Translations under genes and position numbers: made by a program | NCBI RefSeq assembly: GCF_001557215.1 | Contig: NZ_LSJM01000014.1 | Coordinates: 1-8,635, forward strand | Origin: Sphingomonas sp. CCH9-E2 | GTDB taxonomy: Bacteria; Pseudomonadota; Alphaproteobacteria; Sphingomonadales; Sphingomonadaceae | DNA length: 8,635 nt | Direction: 5' to 3' | In this document: piece after piece, positions 1 to 5,991 of the stretch | Numbering within the stretch: the first letter of the stretch is position 1 | How the letters are laid out: each line of letters opens with the position of its first letter | Notes under the pieces: generated by a model | Seen by the model: only the letters and a program-made list of their open reading frames with translations | Database searches by the model: none | Told to the model about the DNA's origin: nothing

Positions 1-651
1 GATCAGCGGTACGCCCGCCGCTGTCGCCAGCGCCTGCAACCCCGCCAGCCGTCGCGCATCGTCTCCGCGCCGCGCCATGCTCGCACCCAGCCACACCCGC
101 CCCGGCGCGATCCGGGCAAGCCGGGTCAGTAGCGGCTGAAGCCCGGCGGGCTGGACCAGAGCAAGCGGCGGGACCGGCGCGTCGCTGTCATGCTCAACCG
201 GATCGCGATGCGCACGCTGCATCACTGCGCTCGATCCGGGCAGGACGATCAGCAGCAGATCGTCGTGGAACGCGATCAGATCCTCCAGCCGCAGGATGCA
301 ATCGCCCTTTTGCGCGCGCAGATTGCCGGTGGTGAGCAAACGCGTCAGCCGCCCCCAGCCGCGCCGGTTGGCAGGATAGGCGACGATATCCGGGGTGCCA
401 TCGACGAATACCAGCCGCGCGCCGGGAACGAACTTCAATGCCGGTGGCGGCAGGCCAGCCTCCTGCGCCGCCGCCCGCGCGTGACGCAGCGCCAACTGTG
501 CGCGGACGACCCCCGCCACGGTGTTGCGATCGGCAATGCCGATGCCGCTCAGGCCAAGTTCGATCGCGCGCGCAATCAGGTCCGCCGGGTACGACGCCCC
601 GCGCAGAAACGAGAAATGCGATGCCGCGACCAGTTCGGCAAAAGCGCTCAC
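1..651 (-). CDS. dnaE2: Error-prone DNA polymerase DnaE2 (ImuC), N-terminal part; truncated by window edge
   Basis: This is the 5' end of the catalytic subunit of the ImuA-ImuB-DnaE2 mutasome, a C-family polymerase for SOS-induced translesion synthesis. Reading back from a GTG at 651-649 gives an open frame of 217 codons that runs off the window; the family is usually about 1,050-1,100 residues, so this is roughly the first fifth. It covers the PHP domain, with family hallmarks such as SHFSFLRGASYP (residues 11-22), GIADRNTVAGVVRA (38-51), DGTPDIVAYP and RLTRLLTTGNLRAQKGDC. The GTG start is chosen because it overlaps the imuB stop as GTGA and puts FAEL at the expected N-terminus. There is no Shine-Dalgarno sequence, so translation is probably coupled to imuB. 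The HxH and DH metal-ligand positions known from replicative DnaE PHP domains read E6, V8 and R42 here, so this PHP domain is probably not a nuclease. Identity is firm; the rest of the gene lies outside. Confidence 0.95.
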   Translation of the reverse strand, partial: MSAFAELVAASHFSFLRGASYPADLIARAIELGLSGIGIADRNTVAGVVRAQLALRHARAAAQEAGLPPPALKFVPGARLVFVDGTPDIVAYPANRRGWGRLTRLLTTGNLRAQKGDCILRLEDLIAFHDDLLLIVLPGSSAVMQRAHRDPVEHDSDAPVPPLALVQPAGLQPLLTRLARIAPGRVWLGASMARRGDDARRLAGLQALATAAGVPLI

Positions 652-2183
652 GCAAACAAGCCGTGTACATACCAGAGCGGCGTGGGCCGCTCGTCATTCA
701 GGCCGTGCCGGAACAGCCACAAGCGCCGCCCGCGCATATCCTCGACCCGGTAGTAATCGCGGGTCAGGCCAGGGTCGCCCGGCGCGCGGTGCCACCATTC
801 GGCGGCGATCCGCTCCGGCCCTTCATAGCGCGTCACCTCGTGCAATGTGCGTTGCCAGCGAAAGCTGCGCGGCGGACCGTCGGGCTCTTCGGCGATCACC
901 TCGACGCGCTGGGGCGGGTCGAACAAATGGATCGGGCGGCGCGGTGGCTCATCCGGGGGCGGCGCGGGCCAGTCCTGCCGGTCGCTCGCGGTCGCGGGCA
1001 GCGCGAGCACCGCCTGTTCGGGAATGTGCGAATCGCGCGGCACGAAGCGGCGGATGCGCCCGCTGCCGGCTCGCACGCTCAACCGGTCGATCAACGCCGC
1101 GACATCCTCGGCATGGACCGCCCCACCCTCCAGTTCGAGCTGAGCAAAATCGAGCGGTTCGGCGCGCGGCACCGACAGCCGGATCATGTCGAACCCGAAC
1201 CCCGGGTCGATCGGGTCGGCCAGCGCGCCGATCCGTTCGGTGAACAGCCGCATGATCCGCGCCGGATCGCGCAAGGGCTGTCCGCAATCGACCGCCAGAT
1301 CGACGACATGCCCATCGCTGCGGAACAGCCGTGCGGTAAAGCGCCGCCCGCCCTGACGCCGCGCCTCCATCGCCTGCCCCGCTTCCGCCGCCAGTTCGCC
1401 GATGACGCGCAACGCATCGTCGGCGCGCGCAATCGGCTCGGCAAAGCGGCGTTCGAACTGCCAGGCCGGGGCAGCGTGACGCGGCGCGATCGGCTTGCCC
1501 GACTTGCCCAGAATGCGGGCCAGTAGATCGGGCAGGTCGGCCCCGAACCGCGCCGCCAGCGGGCCGGTGGGACGGGAGACAAGGTCGTCGATGGTCTTGA
1601 GGCCGGCTCCCCGCAGCGCCGCCTCGGTCTCGCGCTCCAGCTCGAGCGCCGCGACCGGCAGGCGCCGCAACGCTGCTGTCTCATTTGCCGCCGGGGCCGT
1701 CTGAAACCGCGCCAGCGCACGCGCGCCCTCCGGCGTGTCGGCCAGGGCGTGGCGCAGATGCCCGGTCCAGCGCCGCATCCGCGCCTCGACCGCCTCCAGC
1801 AAGCCATATTCGCCGCCGAACAGGTGTGCGCAACCGGTGATGTCGAGCACCAGCCCGTCGGGCGGCTCGATCGCCACGCGCGGCGTGAACCGGTCGCAGG
1901 CATCGGCAATCCGCTCCAGCCACAGCAGATCGGCGACCGGATCGGCGTCTGCCACCGCCAGATCGGGCACCCGTGCGCGGGCATCGGCCAGCGTCAGACC
2001 GGGGGCGAGCCCCAGCGCCATCGCTTCGGCATCGCACGCGGTCAGCCGGATCGCGCCGCGCTGCCGTTCGACCACCACGCGCGGTGCGCTATCCCGTGCG
2101 GCGGAGTCCGGTGGCCCGGATCGCACCAGCCGATCGGTCGCCAGAAAGGGGAGGAACAACGCCAGATAGCGTCGCTTCGTCAT
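648..2183 (-). CDS. imuB: ImuB, catalytically inactive Y-family polymerase homologue of the SOS mutasome
   Basis: Encodes 511 residues, the normal size for ImuB. In this family the protein is the hub that ties DnaE2 and ImuA to the sliding clamp. The Y-family fold can be followed: palm start at YLALFLPFLATDRL (6-19), PPDGLVLDITGCAHLFGG (107-124), helix-hairpin-helix region about 170-225 (GLKTIDDLVSRP), then little-finger and C-terminal ImuB-specific region ending in RRLWLFRHGL and WYVHGLFA. The DinB-type catalytic acids are gone: the N-terminal D-x-D positions read F-L-P, and the D-E pair reads D-G (109-110). A weak clamp-binding candidate, QLELE, lies at 348-352. The start at 2183 (MTKRRYLAL) fits the family N-terminus; an in-frame extension to 2375 is arginine-rich, lies inside imuA and is rejected. 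The 5' end overlaps imuA by 95 bases, and the stop overlaps dnaE2 by 4. Confidence 0.95.
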   Translation of the reverse strand: MTKRRYLALFLPFLATDRLVRSGPPDSAARDSAPRVVVERQRGAIRLTACDAEAMALGLAPGLTLADARARVPDLAVADADPVADLLWLERIADACDRFTPRVAIEPPDGLVLDITGCAHLFGGEYGLLEAVEARMRRWTGHLRHALADTPEGARALARFQTAPAANETAALRRLPVAALELERETEAALRGAGLKTIDDLVSRPTGPLAARFGADLPDLLARILGKSGKPIAPRHAAPAWQFERRFAEPIARADDALRVIGELAAEAGQAMEARRQGGRRFTARLFRSDGHVVDLAVDCGQPLRDPARIMRLFTERIGALADPIDPGFGFDMIRLSVPRAEPLDFAQLELEGGAVHAEDVAALIDRLSVRAGSGRIRRFVPRDSHIPEQAVLALPATASDRQDWPAPPPDEPPRRPIHLFDPPQRVEVIAEEPDGPPRSFRWQRTLHEVTRYEGPERIAAEWWHRAPGDPGLTRDYYRVEDMRGRRLWLFRHGLNDERPTPLWYVHGLFA

Positions 2184-2886
2184 GATCTTGATCCCGTAAT
2201 TGGCCGTGCTCCCGATCCCATTCCACCCGCCAGATGCCTCCCGCCGGTCGCCCACGCTGGCGTAGCAATTCCACCGTCCACGCCGGATGCCCTGGGGCAT
2301 CGGCGGCCAGCGGCACCGACGGCGCCGGCGACACTCCGATCCGCGTCTGCGCCGCACTGGGCGCCGCCGCGCCACCCACGCGCAGCAGCAGCGCAGTTAC
2401 CCCCGAAGCCTCCGCCAGCAGCGCCAGCCGTCGGCTGGCGGTGAGGTCATAGGCACGCGGATTGCCCCACAGCTCGATCACGACGCTGCCCAGCCCGGCA
2501 CAGCGCACCGCGTCTGCCGCCGCGCGCAGCACCGCGGCCGCATCGGGCAATACCCCCAGCAGCAACCGCGCCGGATCGATGCCGATCGCGGCGACACCGG
2601 GGGCATGCAGCTGGCCGCTGCGCAGTTCGGCATCGCGTTCGCGCAGCCAAATCATTTCGCCGCCCAGCCGATGCGCCAGCACGCCGGCAAACCCCGCCCC
2701 GCTGCCCGCCGTCTCGCTCTCCGCCACCAGCTCATGCAGGCGGGCGCGCATGACGCCGCCGCCCAGCGCGCGATCGATCCGGACATGCCCGGTCGGCACA
2801 TGCCCCGCAGCCTCGCTCGGGGCACGCCCACCGCGTTCGATCAACGCAATGCGCCGCTGAATCAGGGAGAGCGAATCGACACGCAT
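2089..2886 (-). CDS. imuA: ImuA, RecA-like accessory protein of the SOS mutasome
   Basis: Encodes 265 residues, typical of alphaproteobacterial ImuA. The family is related to RecA/SulA and is required with ImuB and DnaE2 for damage-induced mutagenesis. Visible hallmarks are VRIDRALGGGVMRARLHELVAE (35-56), GVAAIGIDPARLLLG (97-111), DAVRCAGLGSVVIELWG (125-141), the RRLALLAEASGVTALLLR helix and strand (152-169), and the C-terminal WRVEWDRE (219-226). The segment where RecA has its Walker A loop (about 57-66) is glycine-rich but has no lysine, so ATP hydrolysis is not expected. The start at 2886 (MRVDSL) is chosen because it follows AAGGA by 4 bases; the frame continues upstream to 3021, but that stretch (MIRSGRVMRV...) reads through the promoter and operator. 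The last 31 codons overlap imuB in another frame. It heads the cassette under the LexA box. Confidence 0.93.
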   Translation of the reverse strand: MRVDSLSLIQRRIALIERGGRAPSEAAGHVPTGHVRIDRALGGGVMRARLHELVAESETAGSGAGFAGVLAHRLGGEMIWLRERDAELRSGQLHAPGVAAIGIDPARLLLGVLPDAAAVLRAAADAVRCAGLGSVVIELWGNPRAYDLTASRRLALLAEASGVTALLLRVGGAAAPSAAQTRIGVSPAPSVPLAADAPGHPAWTVELLRQRGRPAGGIWRVEWDREHGQLRDQDHDEATLSGVVPPLSGDRSAGAIRATGLRRTG

Positions 2887-2888
2887 AT

Positions 2889-2903
2889 GTTCCTTATATG
2901 TTC
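2889..2903. promoter_or_regulatory. LexA operator (alphaproteobacterial SOS box)
   Basis: The plus strand reads GTTCCTTATATGTTC, an exact GTTC-N7-GTTC direct repeat, the known LexA recognition pattern in Alphaproteobacteria; on the minus strand it reads GAAC-N7-GAAC. It ends 3 bases before the imuA start codon and covers the imuA -10 candidate and Shine-Dalgarno-like AAGGA. LexA bound here would block the whole imuA-imuB-dnaE2 unit until DNA damage triggers its cleavage. imuA operons are standard LexA targets, so pattern and context agree. Confidence 0.9.
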
Positions 2904-2921
2904 TATTTTTCAGACTGTATA
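2893..2921 (-). promoter_or_regulatory. Putative imuA promoter (-35 TATACA, 17-base spacer, -10 TATAAG)
   Basis: On the minus strand TATACA (2921-2916, 4 of 6 matches to the sigma-70 -35) is followed after 17 bases by TATAAG (2898-2893, 5 of 6 matches to the -10). The -10 lies inside the LexA box, the normal logic for a repressor site. A transcription start about 7 bases after the -10 would fall on or next to the A of the imuA ATG at 2886, so the mRNA would be leaderless, and the AAGGA there would be promoter rather than ribosome-binding site. This comes from consensus matching only. Confidence 0.5.
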
Positions 2922-2998
2922 TGCGGTCGGTCGGGATTTGGTGGCGCATCGCTGAACCGTCGCCTAGATCGACTCCACCACCGTCGTAGGAGACACGC

Positions 2999-3556
2999 AT
3001 GACCCTGCCCGACCTGATCATTCCGACCTATGTTCAAATGCTTGGCGCGCTGTCGGGATGGCTGGGCAAGGCCGAGACGCAGGGCAGCGGCGACACGATC
3101 ATGGCGGCCCGGCTGGCCCCCGACATGTTCCCGCTCGCGACCCAGATCCGCTTTGCGTGCGTGCAGGCGCAGGAGGGCGTCTACCGCCTGCGCGGCGAGG
3201 CATTCCCGCCCGTTGTCGCCGAACTGCTCGACGAAGGCCGCAACGCGGGTGAGCGCCCCGGCACGATCGCCGACGCGCGTGCGCGCATTGCCGACACGCT
3301 CGCGCTACTGGAGCAGGTGCGCGGCGACATGCCTGCGGTCGATCCGGCGGCGCCGATCGCGCATGCGCTGCCGCAGGGCATGGTGTTCGACCTGACGGCC
3401 GAGCAGTTCGTCCGCGACTGGGCGCTGCCGCAATTCTACTTCCACCTGATGACCGCCTACGCGATCCTGCGCGCACAGGGGGTGGATCTGGGCAAGGTCG
3501 ATTATGTCGCGCACATGTTTGCCTATCTGCGCCCGGGCACCGCACCGGGCAGCTGA
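2999..3556 (+). CDS. DUF1993 domain-containing protein, function unknown
   Basis: Encodes 185 residues, about the usual length of the DUF1993 family. I recognise the family from LAPDMFPLATQIRFACVQAQEG (39-60), the LLEQVRGDMPAVD stretch (103-115), and FYFHLMTAYAILRAQGVDLGKVDYV (146-170). As I recall, the family is grouped with DinB/YfiT-like four-helix-bundle proteins, some of which bind metal through histidines; candidate histidines here are H122, H148 and H171, but no catalytic site can be assigned. No signal peptide or membrane segment is visible, so it is probably cytoplasmic. The start is supported by GGAG at 2989-2992, 6 bases upstream. It diverges from imuA across 112 bases and is followed by the separately controlled btu operon, so it looks monocistronic. 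Whether the nearby LexA box affects it is open. Confidence 0.85.
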   Translation: MTLPDLIIPTYVQMLGALSGWLGKAETQGSGDTIMAARLAPDMFPLATQIRFACVQAQEGVYRLRGEAFPPVVAELLDEGRNAGERPGTIADARARIADTLALLEQVRGDMPAVDPAAPIAHALPQGMVFDLTAEQFVRDWALPQFYFHLMTAYAILRAQGVDLGKVDYVAHMFAYLRPGTAPGS

Positions 3557-3562
3557 GCGTCG

Positions 3563-3591
3563 TCGGCATGATATAAAGAATTCTTTATATT
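3563..3591 (+). promoter_or_regulatory. Putative promoter of the B12-uptake operon (TCGGCA, 17-base spacer, TATATT)
   Basis: TCGGCA (3563-3568, 4 of 6 matches to a -35) and TATATT (3586-3591, 5 of 6 matches to a -10) are separated by 17 bases. Transcription would begin near 3598, about 60 bases before the riboswitch aptamer, giving a leader of about 455 bases. The spacer and most of the -10 fall within a perfect palindrome. A weaker alternative is TTGCCG (3596-3601) with TAAAGA (3619-3624). Only consensus matching supports either. Confidence 0.45.
3571..3590. repeat. Perfect 20-bp A+T-rich palindrome, possible operator
   Basis: ATATAAAGAATTCTTTATAT is its own reverse complement over all 20 bases. 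It lies 14 bases after the DUF1993 stop and occupies the spacer and -10 of the putative btu promoter. With only two G/C bases in 20 in a strongly GC-rich region, it is unlikely to be chance. A dimeric transcription factor site is the best reading. It makes a poor rho-independent terminator because the stem is nearly all A/T and no T-run follows. I do not recognise the regulator. Confidence 0.6.
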
Positions 3592-3659
3592 GCACTTGCC
3601 GAGCCACTGAAGCGGGCGTAAAGACCCTCTCGGAACATGGGGGTAACCCGGTGTTTCAT

Positions 3660-3865
3660 GATCGCGCCGGTGCCCCGAAAGGGGCTTAAACGGGAATGCG
3701 GTGCGGGCGGCCTGGCCGTCCAAATCCGCAGCTGTCCCTGCAACTGTAAGCGGCGAGCGCGATGCACTTGTTCCCCGTTCGAGGGAGCAGCCACTGGGTG
3801 AAAGCCCGGGAAGGCCGTGCATCAAGCCCTGACCCGCGAGCCAGGAGACCTGCCGGCGCATGGTC
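3660..3865 (+). promoter_or_regulatory. Cobalamin riboswitch aptamer
   Basis: The conserved B12 box AGCCAGGAGACCTGCC is at 3839-3854. Other core pieces appear in the right order: GGTGCCCCGAAAGGGGCTTAAACGGGAA (starting at 3669), CCGCAGCTGTCCCTGCAACTGTAA (about 3726-3749), GCCACTGGGTGAAAGCCCGGGAAGGC (starting at 3790). The closing P1 helix is a perfect 7-bp pairing of GCGCCGG (3664-3670) with CCGGCGC (3853-3859), possibly extended by GATC (3660-3663) with GGTC (3862-3865). The class binds adenosylcobalamin or related cobalamins and lowers expression of the gene downstream. Here that gene is btuB, the commonest target. Confidence 0.95.
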
Positions 3866-4053
3866 GCTCTTGCCTTGGTCCAGGGAATGGCCGCGGCACG
3901 GTCCTCCGTCTGAGCGACGAACCAAGCGGCGGGGGCCGCCTCGGTGTCGTGCGTCAGGCGCTTTTGCGCCCGGCTGGCGCGCGCATGCCGGCCGTCCGAA
4001 TGGGACGGCAAGGCCCCTGCCCTCGTTGCATGGCGCCGGGGGTGAAGTTTCCC
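3866..4053 (+). promoter_or_regulatory. Riboswitch expression platform and btuB 5' untranslated leader
   Basis: This 188-base stretch between aptamer and btuB start holds no convincing gene, although the btuB frame stays open through it. Two hairpins are visible: GGCGC-TTTT-GCGCC (3957-3970, 5 bp) and GCCGTCC-GAATG-GGACGGC (3991-4009, 7 bp, perfect). Neither is followed by a T-run, so classical intrinsic termination is not supported; control of ribosome access or Rho-dependent termination fits better. The ribosome-binding signal before 4054 is weak (GGGGGTG about 9 bases upstream). The length is large for a riboswitch platform. Confidence 0.6.
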
Positions 4054-5991
4054 ATGTTGAAGTTGTTGTCCGTTTCCACGCTCGCCATCGCCGCGGCATC
4101 GCCCGCCTTTGCGCGCGAGACCATCACCACCGAAGAGGCCGGCGACACGGTGGTCGTCACCGCGTCGCGCTCGGGCGAACCCGTCCCGGTCGACCAGGTC
4201 GGTGCATCCGTCACCGTGATCGACGCAGAAGCGCTGGAGCAGCGTCAGACACGCACCTTGTCCGACGTGCTGCGCGACGTGCCGGGCGTTGCCGTGAACC
4301 GCACGATCGGCGGCCTGACCCAGATCCGCATCCGCGGGACCGAGGGCAACCATGTCCTGACGCTGATCGACGGGATCGAAGTGTCCGACCCGTTCCAGGG
4401 CGAGTTCGATTTCAGCGGCGTGCTTGCCGACAGCGCGGCGCGGGTAGAGGTGCTGCGCGGCCAGCAATCGTCGCTCTACGGTTCCGACGCGATCGGTGGC
4501 GTGATCCACTATCTGACGCTGTCGGGCCGCGAGGCGCCGGGGTTCAGCGCGCGGATCGAGGGCGGTTCGTTCGGCACGGTGAGCGCCGCGGCGCGCGCGG
4601 CGGGTGTGTCGGGTGACTTCGACTATGCGCTGTCCGCGACCGGCTATCTGACCGATGGCACCCCGACCGCGCGCGGCGGCACCCGCAATGTCGGGTCGGA
4701 AAGCGGCGCGCTGAGCGGCAAGTTCAACTGGACCCCATCCGACAGCCTGACGCTGACCGGCGTGCTGCGGTATGCGGTGACCGATGCCGATGCGAACAAT
4801 AGCGACGGCAATCCCGCGAGCCCGACCTTTGGCTACACGATCGACAGCCCCGGCGTGCATTACCGCAATCGCGGATTTTACGGCCTGCTGAGCGCGCAGT
4901 TCAGTGCGCTCGACGGCCGCTGGACCACCAGCCTGTCGGGCCAGTTCGCCGATACCGAGCGCACGATGTTCCGCGCCAATGACACAGTCGATTTCGGCAA
5001 TGTCGGGACGCGCTACAAGGGTTCGCTGGTGTCAAGCCTGCGCTTTGGCACCGATGCGGTCACCCATCGCCTGACCGGCGCGGTCGATATCGAGCGCGAA
5101 GAATTCCGCAACACGACCCCCGGCAGCGGATCCCCCTTCGACGCGTTCACCGGCAAGCGTGACACCGACAATCTCGGCTTGGTCGCGCAATATGAGCTCA
5201 CCGTCGGCGGCTTCAGCGGCGGTGCATCGGTGCGACACGATGACAATAACCGGTTCGACGACGCCACCACCTGGCGCGTGCAGGGCAGTTATCGCCTGCC
5301 CACGGGAACGCGCGTGCGCGGCGCCTATGGCACCGGGGTCAAGAACCCGGGCTATTATGAGCTCTATGGCTATTCGGACGGCCGTTATATCGGCAACCCG
5401 AACCTGAAGCCGGAAAAGTCCGAAGGCTGGGAAGCCGGGATCGAGCAGAGCTTTGCCGACGAGACCATCACGTTCGGCGCGACCTATTTCGATTCCACGC
5501 TGAAGGGCGAGATCTACACCACCTACCCCGCCCCGACCTATGTCGCGACCCCGGCCAACCGCACGACCCTGTCCAAGCAGCACGGCGTCGAGCTGTTCGC
5601 AAGCGCGCGCCCGATCCCGCAGCTGCGGTTCGACGCGAGCTACACGCACCTCGATGCGGACGAGAATGGGGTGGAGGAAGTCCGCCGTCCGGGCGACATC
5701 GCCAGCTTCAACGCGACCTATATCTCCAGCGACGAACGGCTATCGACGACGCTGACCGTGCGGCATAACGGGCGGATGACCGACGTGGCCTTCACCGACC
5801 CCAGCTACACCCCGGTGCGGGTGTCGCTGAAGCCCTACACGCTGGTGAACCTGAACATTGCGTTTGACGTGGTGGAGAAGGTGCAGCTGTTCGGGCGCGT
5901 CGAAAATTTGTTCGACGTCGATTACGAGGAGGTGTTCAGCTTCGCGACTCCAGGCATCGGCGCGTTCGCCGGTGTTCGCGTCAAGCTGTGA
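4054..5991 (+). CDS. btuB: TonB-dependent vitamin B12 (cobalamin) outer-membrane receptor BtuB
   Basis: Encodes 645 residues, near the 614 of E. coli BtuB. It imports cobalamin across the outer membrane using TonB energy. MLKLLSVSTLAIAAASPAFA (1-20) is a Sec signal peptide. The TonB box DTVVVTASR (31-39) is nearly the E. coli BtuB sequence DTLVVTANR. The plug follows (about 45-155), with LSDVLRDVPGV, IRIRGTEGNHVLTLIDGIEVSDP and VEVLRGQQSSLYGSDAIGGVI. The rest is a 22-strand-type barrel with the receptor motif NPNLKPEKSEGWEAG and, near the end, GRVENLFDVDYEE. The C-terminus is VRVKL, so the usual terminal aromatic residue is missing. The start is placed at 4054 because the signal peptide begins there; an alternative ATG at 4030 adds 8 residues, and upstream ATGs back to 3817 would read through the riboswitch. 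The riboswitch and the downstream btuFCD genes make the substrate assignment strong. Confidence 0.93.
   Translation: MLKLLSVSTLAIAAASPAFARETITTEEAGDTVVVTASRSGEPVPVDQVGASVTVIDAEALEQRQTRTLSDVLRDVPGVAVNRTIGGLTQIRIRGTEGNHVLTLIDGIEVSDPFQGEFDFSGVLADSAARVEVLRGQQSSLYGSDAIGGVIHYLTLSGREAPGFSARIEGGSFGTVSAAARAAGVSGDFDYALSATGYLTDGTPTARGGTRNVGSESGALSGKFNWTPSDSLTLTGVLRYAVTDADANNSDGNPASPTFGYTIDSPGVHYRNRGFYGLLSAQFSALDGRWTTSLSGQFADTERTMFRANDTVDFGNVGTRYKGSLVSSLRFGTDAVTHRLTGAVDIEREEFRNTTPGSGSPFDAFTGKRDTDNLGLVAQYELTVGGFSGGASVRHDDNNRFDDATTWRVQGSYRLPTGTRVRGAYGTGVKNPGYYELYGYSDGRYIGNPNLKPEKSEGWEAGIEQSFADETITFGATYFDSTLKGEIYTTYPAPTYVATPANRTTLSKQHGVELFASARPIPQLRFDASYTHLDADENGVEEVRRPGDIASFNATYISSDERLSTTLTVRHNGRMTDVAFTDPSYTPVRVSLKPYTLVNLNIAFDVVEKVQLFGRVENLFDVDYEEVFSFATPGIGAFAGVRVKL

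Noticed and set aside
438..1526. A 362-codon plus-strand open frame opposite dnaE2 and imuB
   Set aside because: It is a complementary shadow of two well-recognised genes with low-complexity proline/arginine-rich translation.
2184..2375. A longer ImuB starting at 2375
   Set aside because: The extra residues (MARRRPVRRRR...) are a shadow of imuA codons, and the family N-terminus begins at MTKRRYLAL.
2887..3021. A longer ImuA starting at 3021
   Set aside because: It would translate through the LexA box, the promoter and the DUF1993 ribosome-binding site, and adds no family-like sequence.
3571..3590. The 20-bp palindrome as a terminator for the DUF1993 gene
   Set aside because: The stem is almost all A/T and there is no following T-run, so an operator is more likely.
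3632..3647. A possible second LexA box, GAAC-N7-TAAC, in the btu leader
   Set aside because: The second half-site does not match GAAC, and it lies downstream of the putative transcription start.
3770..3780. GTTCCCCGTTC resembling a LexA site
   Set aside because: The half-sites are 3 bases apart instead of 7, and the sequence lies inside the riboswitch aptamer.
3817..4053. An N-terminal extension of BtuB starting at 3817 (MHQALTREPG...)
   Set aside because: It reads through the riboswitch B12 box and P1 helix and places about 79 arginine- and glycine-rich residues before a clear signal peptide. The start at 4054 fits the family.
3523..4860. A 445-codon minus-strand open frame across the riboswitch and btuB
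   Set aside because: Its composition is arginine- and histidine-rich with no recognisable domain; it is antisense to a conserved riboswitch and to btuB, as expected for a GC-rich shadow frame.
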